NCBI GenBank assembly: GCA_011523115.1
Contig: WTHO01000143.1
Coordinates: forward strand, 1-5,911
DNA length: 5,911 nucleotides
From: Halieaceae bacterium
Lineage (GTDB): Bacteria; Pseudomonadota; Gammaproteobacteria; Pseudomonadales; Halieaceae
Direction: 5' to 3'
Position 1 is the stretch's first letter; each line of letters opens with the position of its first letter. The notes beneath the pieces were generated by a model. It saw nothing but the letters and a program-made list of their open reading frames with translations. It did not search any database and had not been told where the DNA came from. This document shows, in pieces, positions 5,883 to 5,911 of this stretch. A program made the translations under genes and the position numbers.

Positions 5883-5911
5883 GCAAAGTCGTGCGAATTA
5901 CTACCTAAGCG

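Overview
The window looks like chromosomal DNA of a gammaproteobacterium, probably a marine hydrocarbon- or lipid-using relative of the Halieaceae, Spongiibacteraceae or Alcanivorax. This is inferred from protein style (CYP153 with its own ferredoxin, an OruR/CypR-like AraC regulator, a GST with an extra C-terminal domain, an AlgP-like lysine/alanine/proline protein). No taxonomic marker gene is present. I see no RNA gene, CRISPR array or insertion sequence.

Layout, left to right: (1) 1-280, minus: the N-terminal 93 codons of a DUF429 protein that runs off the left edge. (2) 364-3248, minus, read from right to left: a ferritin-like diiron protein, a [2Fe-2S] ferredoxin and a CYP153-type cytochrome P450, with gaps of 82 and 49 bp, very likely one operon. 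(3) 3249-3350: a divergent control region with a palindrome and two direct repeats 21 bp apart. (4) 3351-4397, plus: an AraC-family regulator pointing away from the operon. (5) 4375-5289, minus: a glutathione S-transferase-like protein whose 3' end overlaps that of the regulator by 23 bp. (6) 5366-5391: a strong intrinsic terminator serving the next gene. (7) 5431-5820, minus: a histone-H1/AlgP-like protein made almost wholly of AAKKKA/PAKKKA repeats, with a good ribosome binding site and a candidate promoter upstream.

Working model: the AraC-type protein senses an alkane, fatty acid or related hydrophobic compound and switches on the divergent operon. The ferredoxin passes electrons to the P450, which hydroxylates the terminal carbon of the substrate. 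No ferredoxin reductase gene lies in the window, so it must come from elsewhere. The diiron protein is the first gene of the operon and is the least explained part. All four iron-binding carboxylates and both histidines of the ferritin-like fold appear intact, so it may be an oxygenase, oxidase or desaturase acting on the same substrate or on a product. The GST and histone-like genes look like unrelated neighbours.
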